DNA of 38,201 nucleotides from an uncultured SAR86 cluster bacterium (GTDB lineage Bacteria; Pseudomonadota; Gammaproteobacteria; Magnimaribacterales; AG-339-G14). The first letter of the stretch is position 1; each line of letters begins with the position of its first letter. Shown here piece after piece: positions 34,258-38,201 of this stretch. Made by a program: the position numbers and the translations under genes. The notes beneath the pieces were generated by a model. The model worked only from the letters and a program-made list of their open reading frames with translations. It had not been told where the DNA came from and ran no database searches. The stretch is from assembly GCA_902562135.1 (NCBI GenBank), contig CACESE010000010.1, positions 1 to 38,201 on the forward strand. The letters run 5' to 3'.

Positions 34258-35181
34258 TTAATCGATAGGCGTCAGCCATTCCGAAAAGGAATCTCTTTTA
34301 CCGCGAACTTGATCAAAATATTTTTGTTGAAGAATGGTGGTAATTTTTCCTCTATTTCCATCTGCGATTGTGTTTTGATCAACTTTTTTGATTGGGACAA
34401 CTTCTGCAGCTGTACCAGTAAAAAAAAGTTCATCTGCCTCAAGGATTTCGTTTAAATTAATTTTTTTTACTACAACTTTAATTTCGTCTTCTTCGGCCAA
34501 ACTAATGATACTTTTACGGGTAATCCCATTCAAAGATGCAGCCAAATCTGGGGTATAGAGCGTCTCGTCTTTCACAAGAAATAAATTTTCGCCTGACCCT
34601 TCAGATATATTATTCTCATCATCGAGCAAAAGCGCTTCATCATATCCTTCCTGCATTGCTTCTTGAAGAGCCATAATAGAAGTAACATAATTTCCATTCA
34701 CTTTTGATCTTGAAACCAAGTTATTGGTTTGTCTTTTATAAGATGAAATTTTAATTTTTATACCGTCCTCAAATGCTTCAGGTGACATATAACTAGGCCA
34801 TTCCCAGGCAGCAACGATGCAATGAGTTTTTAAGTTATCTGCCCTCAGTCCCATTCCTTGAGCACCATAAAAACACATTGGACGAATATACCCCTCATCA
34901 AGATTATTAACCTTAAAGATTTCTTTTTGCACTTCATTTAACTTTTGACGAGAAAATGGAATACTCATATTTACTGCTTCAGCTGATTCAAACAATCGAT
35001 TCGTATGATCTTCTAATCTAAAAATCTTAGTTCCCGAATCTGTTAAATAAGCTCGAACCCCTTCAAATACACCAAGCCCATAATGTAAAGTATGGGTTAA
35101 AACATGAACTTTAGCTTGTGACCACTCAACAAATTCACCGTCCATCCAAATGAACCCATCTTTTTCTTCAAAATTTGTCAT
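34258..35181 (-). CDS. ilvE: Branched-chain amino acid aminotransferase
   Basis: IlvE transaminates valine, leucine and isoleucine with 2-oxoglutarate using PLP. The 307-residue fold-type IV protein has MDGEFVEWSQAKVHVLTHTLHYG, GVFEGVRAY, the PLP lysine K160 in SRSKVNGNY, EGYDEALLLD, ISEGSGENLF, and FFTGTAAEVVPI, all typical of IlvE rather than D-amino acid transaminase. Length is normal. Its promoter lies in the 42-base gap shared with algC. The GT4 run follows in the same direction, so the glycan genes may be read from the ilvE promoter. Confidence 0.95.
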   Translation of the reverse strand: MTNFEEKDGFIWMDGEFVEWSQAKVHVLTHTLHYGLGVFEGVRAYLTDSGTKIFRLEDHTNRLFESAEAVNMSIPFSRQKLNEVQKEIFKVNNLDEGYIRPMCFYGAQGMGLRADNLKTHCIVAAWEWPSYMSPEAFEDGIKIKISSYKRQTNNLVSRSKVNGNYVTSIMALQEAMQEGYDEALLLDDENNISEGSGENLFLVKDETLYTPDLAASLNGITRKSIISLAEEDEIKVVVKKINLNEILEADELFFTGTAAEVVPIKKVDQNTIADGNRGKITTILQQKYFDQVRGKRDSFSEWLTPID

Positions 35182-35201
35182 ATTTATTTTTTAAGAGAAT
35201 C

Positions 35202-35207
35202 ATTATA
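35202..35207 (-). promoter_or_regulatory. -10 element of the ilvE promoter
   Basis: A perfect minus-strand TATAAT would give a start near 35195 and a leader of about 14 bases. The -35 would lie inside the algC 5' end and is weak (CTTTCA at 17 bases). This short divergent region must hold both the ilvE and algC promoters. Confidence 0.5.
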
Positions 35208-35223
35208 AGCGGGAGAATCTTTT

Positions 35224-36597
35224 ATGAAAGTTAATTCTGAAATTTTTAGAGCTTATGACATAAGAGGCACTTATAAAGACCAATTATCGCCAGAGCTGAT
35301 TTTAAAAATCGGTCAAGCAATCGGTTCGAAGGTATTATTAGCAAATTCAAATAAAATTTATGTCGGAAGAGATGGAAGAAATTCTGGAGAAGAAATATCT
35401 AATTTATTCATCAAAGGAGTATTGTCTACCGGGTGTGACGTAATCTATATTGGGCTAGTTCATACGCCGTTACTATATTTCGCAACTTTTGAAGGAGAGA
35501 CCAAAAACGGAGTAATGGTTACAGGTAGTCATAATCCAAAGGAATACAACGGTTTTAAAATCGTTTTAAATAATATTTCTCTTAAAGCAGAAGAAATACA
35601 GGACATTAAATTAAAAATAGAGGAAGAAAATTTTATAACTGGTAATGGCAACCTTTCTGAAAAAAGCTTCGATAAGGCATATGAGGATGCTATAGCGTCA
35701 AAAATTGAAATAAAAAATAAAATTAAAGTGGTATTAGATTGCGGCAATGGTTCTGGGAGTGTGTTGGGTCCAAAAGTGCTTAAAACTTATTCATCTGAGC
35801 TAACTGAACTATTTTGTGAAGTTGATGGTGATTTTCCAAATCATCATCCTGACCCTAGTGAGCCATCAAACTTAACTCATTTGATCAAAGCTGTTAAAGA
35901 TAAAAATGCAGATATTGGTATTGCCTTAGATGGAGACGGAGATAGATTAGGAGTAGTAGATAGTGAAGGAAAAATTATTTTTCCAGATAGATACCTAGCT
36001 TTAATGGCGAGTGAAATATTAAGAAAGAATAAATCAAGAAAAATTGTGTATGACATAAAATGTTCCAACCAACTTGGACAAGTGATAAAAGAAAATAATG
36101 GCATTCCAATTATGACTAAAACTGGACATTCATATATAAAATCGGAAATCTCTAAGTCTAATGCAATTTTAGGTGGTGAGATGAGCGGCCATATTTTTTA
36201 CAATGATAATTGGTATGGATTTGATGATGGCATATTTGCTGCCCTTAAATTATTAGAAATTTTATCTGCTAAAGAGTCTACAACCCATGAAGTATTTAAT
36301 AAATTTACTCAATTATTTAATACACCGGAAATCAAAATTACGGTTGAAGATGATGAAAAATTTGAAATAGTTGAACAATTGAAAGTTAAATTAAAACCTG
36401 AAGGTTATAATAGAATTTTGATTGACGGTTTAAGACTTGAAAATAAAGATTGTTGGGGTCTGGTGAGAGCCTCAAACACTACCCCCTCGTTGATTTTAAG
36501 ATTTGAAGCTAATACTGAACAAAAGCTTATGGAGATTCAGGAACTTTTTCAAAAAACTTTGCTCGAAATAAGTAAAAATTTAAAATTTTTGAATTAA
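35224..36597 (+). CDS. algC: Phosphomannomutase/phosphoglucomutase
   Basis: This alpha-D-phosphohexomutase interconverts 6- and 1-phosphates of mannose and glucose, supplying precursors of GDP-mannose and UDP-glucose for LPS and glycans. The 457-residue protein has FRAYDIRGTY at the start, the phosphoserine S102 in VTGSHNPKEYNG, the Mg site D236-G-D238-G-D240-R, the sugar-specificity loop GGEMSGHIFY (typical of PMM/PGM rather than GlmM), and the C-terminal phosphate-binding RASNTTPSLILRFE. algC-argB neighbourhood is conserved in pseudomonads. It is the natural source of mannose 1-phosphate for the GT4 cassette on the other side of ilvE. Confidence 0.92.
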   Translation: MKVNSEIFRAYDIRGTYKDQLSPELILKIGQAIGSKVLLANSNKIYVGRDGRNSGEEISNLFIKGVLSTGCDVIYIGLVHTPLLYFATFEGETKNGVMVTGSHNPKEYNGFKIVLNNISLKAEEIQDIKLKIEEENFITGNGNLSEKSFDKAYEDAIASKIEIKNKIKVVLDCGNGSGSVLGPKVLKTYSSELTELFCEVDGDFPNHHPDPSEPSNLTHLIKAVKDKNADIGIALDGDGDRLGVVDSEGKIIFPDRYLALMASEILRKNKSRKIVYDIKCSNQLGQVIKENNGIPIMTKTGHSYIKSEISKSNAILGGEMSGHIFYNDNWYGFDDGIFAALKLLEILSAKESTTHEVFNKFTQLFNTPEIKITVEDDEKFEIVEQLKVKLKPEGYNRILIDGLRLENKDCWGLVRASNTTPSLILRFEANTEQKLMEIQELFQKTLLEISKNLKFLN

Positions 36598-36602
36598 TTT
36601 CT

Positions 36603-37463
36603 ATGAGTATTTCAAAAAATTCAGCCACAAACATCTCTAAAGTTTTAACTGAGGCTCTGCCCTTCATACAAAAGTTTTCAGGAAAAAATATTGTTATTAA
36701 GTATGGAGGAAGTGCAATGCAAGAAAACTTCCTCAGAAAAAACTTTGCTCGAGATGTAGTTCTAATGAAAACAGTAGGAATTAATCCTGTGATTGTTCAT
36801 GGCGGAGGACCTCAAATAGGGAAAGAATTGGATAAACTTAAACTTGAATTTTCTTTCAAGAATGGAATAAGGGTGACTACTCCCGAAATGATAAAAGTTA
36901 TTCAAAAAGTGCTTGATGGAGATATAAATAGGGACATAAAGAATTTAATAGATTCTTGGGGCGGACAAGGTGAATCTATTTCAGGAAAAAAAATAAATTT
37001 TATTAAAGCCACAAAATCAAAAAATAAGTCTTTAGGTGAGGTGGGAAAAATATCTAGTATAGACAAAGCTAAATTACTGAAGTTTTTGTCTGCTGATAAA
37101 ATTCCCATAATATCTCCAATCGGTTGGACTAATAAAAAAATACCACTCAATATAAATGCTGATGAGGCAGCATGTTTTATAGCGGGAGCTATAAAAGCTG
37201 AAAAAATAATTCTTTTGACCGATGTCCATGGAATAAAAGATCTAAATGGAAAGAAAATTTCCGAAATGAGTTTAAAAGAATCCAAAAAGTTACTGAAAGA
37301 TAAACAAGTGATTAAAGGTGGAATGTTGCCAAAGCTCAAAGCAGCTATTGATGCTCTTAATAAAGGTGTTAATTATGCTCACATAGTTGATGGAAGAGTT
37401 CCTCATGCTGTATTGTTAGAAATTCTTACTCAAAAAGGCGTAGGTACTTTGATTAATAGATAA
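36603..37463 (+). CDS. argB: Acetylglutamate kinase
   Basis: ArgB phosphorylates N-acetylglutamate, the second step of arginine synthesis. The 286-residue amino-acid-kinase-fold protein has IVIKYGGSAM, VIVHGGGPQIG, the INADEAACFIAGAIKAEKIILLTDVHGI region, and KGGMLPKLKAA. The N-terminal extension before the KYGGSAM motif is the usual length for ArgB types with an N-terminal helix, which is linked in the family to arginine-sensitive forms; regulation here is inferred. It starts five bases after algC and ends directly before the slmA ATG. Confidence 0.95.
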   Translation: MSISKNSATNISKVLTEALPFIQKFSGKNIVIKYGGSAMQENFLRKNFARDVVLMKTVGINPVIVHGGGPQIGKELDKLKLEFSFKNGIRVTTPEMIKVIQKVLDGDINRDIKNLIDSWGGQGESISGKKINFIKATKSKNKSLGEVGKISSIDKAKLLKFLSADKIPIISPIGWTNKKIPLNINADEAACFIAGAIKAEKIILLTDVHGIKDLNGKKISEMSLKESKKLLKDKQVIKGGMLPKLKAAIDALNKGVNYAHIVDGRVPHAVLLEILTQKGVGTLINR

Positions 37464-38048
37464 ATGAAGGAAAATAAAGTATCAAGAAAAATTCAAATCA
37501 TGCAGACTCTAGCCGAGATGCTTGAAGAAAAAGAGCCAGTAAAAATTACTACTGCAGAATTAGCAAGAAGGACAAACATCACAGAAGCCGCCATATACCG
37601 ACACTTCCCAAGTAAAAGAAAAATTTATGAGGAAATGGTGATTTTTTTTGAATCTAGTATTTTTCCCAGAATTGAATCTATGAGACAAAATCATGCTAAT
37701 GACGAAATTCCAGGATTGATCGTAACTTTAATCTTAACTTTTTTAGAGACCAATAAAGGTTTCGCAAAAATAATTAATAAGCAAGCTCTAACTGCTGCAG
37801 AAGCGAAAATTGACGATAAGATTTCTTTAATTTTAGAAAAGTTAAATGTAGAAATTAAACAGTCTTTCCAAAGTTATGAAAGAGAGACTAAGAAAAAGTT
37901 AGCGCTAAGCTCTACAAATAGTTCTGACTTATTAATGGCCTGTATGGAAGGACAAATACAGGCTTTTATCAGAAGCAACTTCAAAAAAAATCCTGTGTCT
38001 TCCTGGCAAGAACACTGGCAACTTTTAAGAAAAATTATTTTCGTCTAA
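37464..38048 (+). CDS. slmA: Nucleoid occlusion factor SlmA (TetR family)
   Basis: SlmA binds specific palindromes across the chromosome and blocks FtsZ assembly over the nucleoid. The 194-residue protein has a TetR helix-turn-helix, ITTAELARRTNITEAAIYRHFPSKRKIYEEM (about 26-56), and the SlmA-type C-terminal part (LETNKGFAKIINKQAL; MEGQIQAFIRSNFKKNP). The length and the TTAxLAxxxxxxEAAxYRHFPSK pattern match SlmA better than efflux regulators. Position after algC-argB, near the dut-coaBC-pyrE region in relatives, supports this. ATG follows the argB stop with no gap. Its end overlaps the convergent PBP1A gene by four bases. Confidence 0.88.
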   Translation: MKENKVSRKIQIMQTLAEMLEEKEPVKITTAELARRTNITEAAIYRHFPSKRKIYEEMVIFFESSIFPRIESMRQNHANDEIPGLIVTLILTFLETNKGFAKIINKQALTAAEAKIDDKISLILEKLNVEIKQSFQSYERETKKKLALSSTNSSDLLMACMEGQIQAFIRSNFKKNPVSSWQEHWQLLRKIIFV

Positions 38049-38201
38049 TCAAAAAAATATTCGAATCTCGTGTTCTGATCCTCTGGATTAGCTTCAAGCC
38101 CATTCGATAAATTAATTTTTTTAGCTATTAAATTTGCTGGAATCTTCGGCGGAGAATATTCCACTGTAGAGATTATATCTTCCATATAATCCAACCAAAT
38201 T
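38045..38201 (-). CDS. mrcA: Penicillin-binding protein 1A, C-terminal fragment (cut by window edge)
   Basis: The last 51 codons of a minus-strand gene are present; the rest lies right of the window. The visible part, with WLDYMEDIIS, PPKIPANLIAKKINLSNGLEA and the terminal FEYFFD, matches the end of class A PBPs such as PBP1A, where the transpeptidase domain is followed by a (W/F)xDFM-like helix, a PPxGI-like strand, a D-x-x-(T/N)G-L segment and an E-(Y/F)-F end. Such enzymes polymerise and crosslink peptidoglycan in the periplasm. Without the catalytic motifs the call rests on this tail alone. The stop overlaps the slmA stop. Confidence 0.7.
   Translation of the reverse strand, partial: IWLDYMEDIISTVEYSPPKIPANLIAKKINLSNGLEANPEDQNTRFEYFFD

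Overview
The window is an AT-rich (by eye roughly one third G+C), very densely packed stretch of a gammaproteobacterial chromosome. Gene content and order are gammaproteobacterial: hflK-hflC-hisZ-purA, nrdR-ribD-ribB-ribH-nusB, xseB-ispA-dxs, thiL-pgpA, algC-argB-slmA, and Kdo/lipid A enzymes. Together with the streamlined spacing, a large TonB-dependent receptor and the low G+C, this suggests an uncultured marine lineage of the SAR86 type. That assignment is an inference; there is no rRNA gene to test it. No rRNA, tRNA, CRISPR array, insertion sequence or prophage integrase was seen, and no gene-free stretch exceeds 300 bases.

Layout: 1-1020 holds a tandem DnaT-domain protein (cut by the window edge) and a lambda P-like helicase loader. 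1124-8332 is a plus-strand run in which an RND efflux pump (adaptor and permease) overlaps directly into xseB-ispA-dxs; its promoter lies under two palindromic operator-like boxes. 8301-10962 (minus) carries pgpA, thiL and a thiolase. 11090-13990 (minus) is a TonB-dependent receptor ending at the only clear intrinsic terminator. 14188-19598 (plus) carries nth, glyA, nrdR, ribD, a RibBX-type ribB, ribH and nusB. 19595-26456 (minus) is a long run waaA-glnK-miaA-hflK-hflC-hisZ-purA. 26530-27423 (plus) is an LpxL-type acyltransferase. 27406-30697 (minus) has an alpha/beta hydrolase, a DxD glycosyltransferase-like protein, panB and panC. 30721-34242 is the most unusual part (below). 34258-38048 carries ilvE (minus), then algC, argB and slmA (plus), and the window ends in the C-terminus of a PBP1A-like protein (minus).

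The main discovery candidate is the four-gene set at 30721-34242: a GT4 glycosyltransferase, a Methyltransf_11-type methyltransferase, an alpha/alpha-toroid protein of the kind usually annotated 'prenyltransferase', and a Methyltransf_24-type methyltransferase. To my recollection this is the gene complement of the mycobacterial 3-O-methylmannose polysaccharide (MMP) pathway (ManT, MeT2, MmpH, MeT1). An MMP-like cytoplasmic methylated glycan in a Gram-negative marine bacterium would be new to me. A phosphomannomutase-type gene, able to feed GDP-mannose, lies 1 kb away. The functional match rests on remembered family resemblance and must be tested by alignment.

Other points: a phage-type helicase loader beside tandem DnaT domains; a RibB with a dead GTP cyclohydrolase II half; a RibD lacking several usual deaminase substrate residues; an endonuclease III with unusual Fe-S cysteine spacing; an RND pump lacking the second TM4 aspartate and the TM10 lysine; TTG starts behind strong, similar Shine-Dalgarno modules; and 3' overlaps at every one of the five convergent gene pairs.
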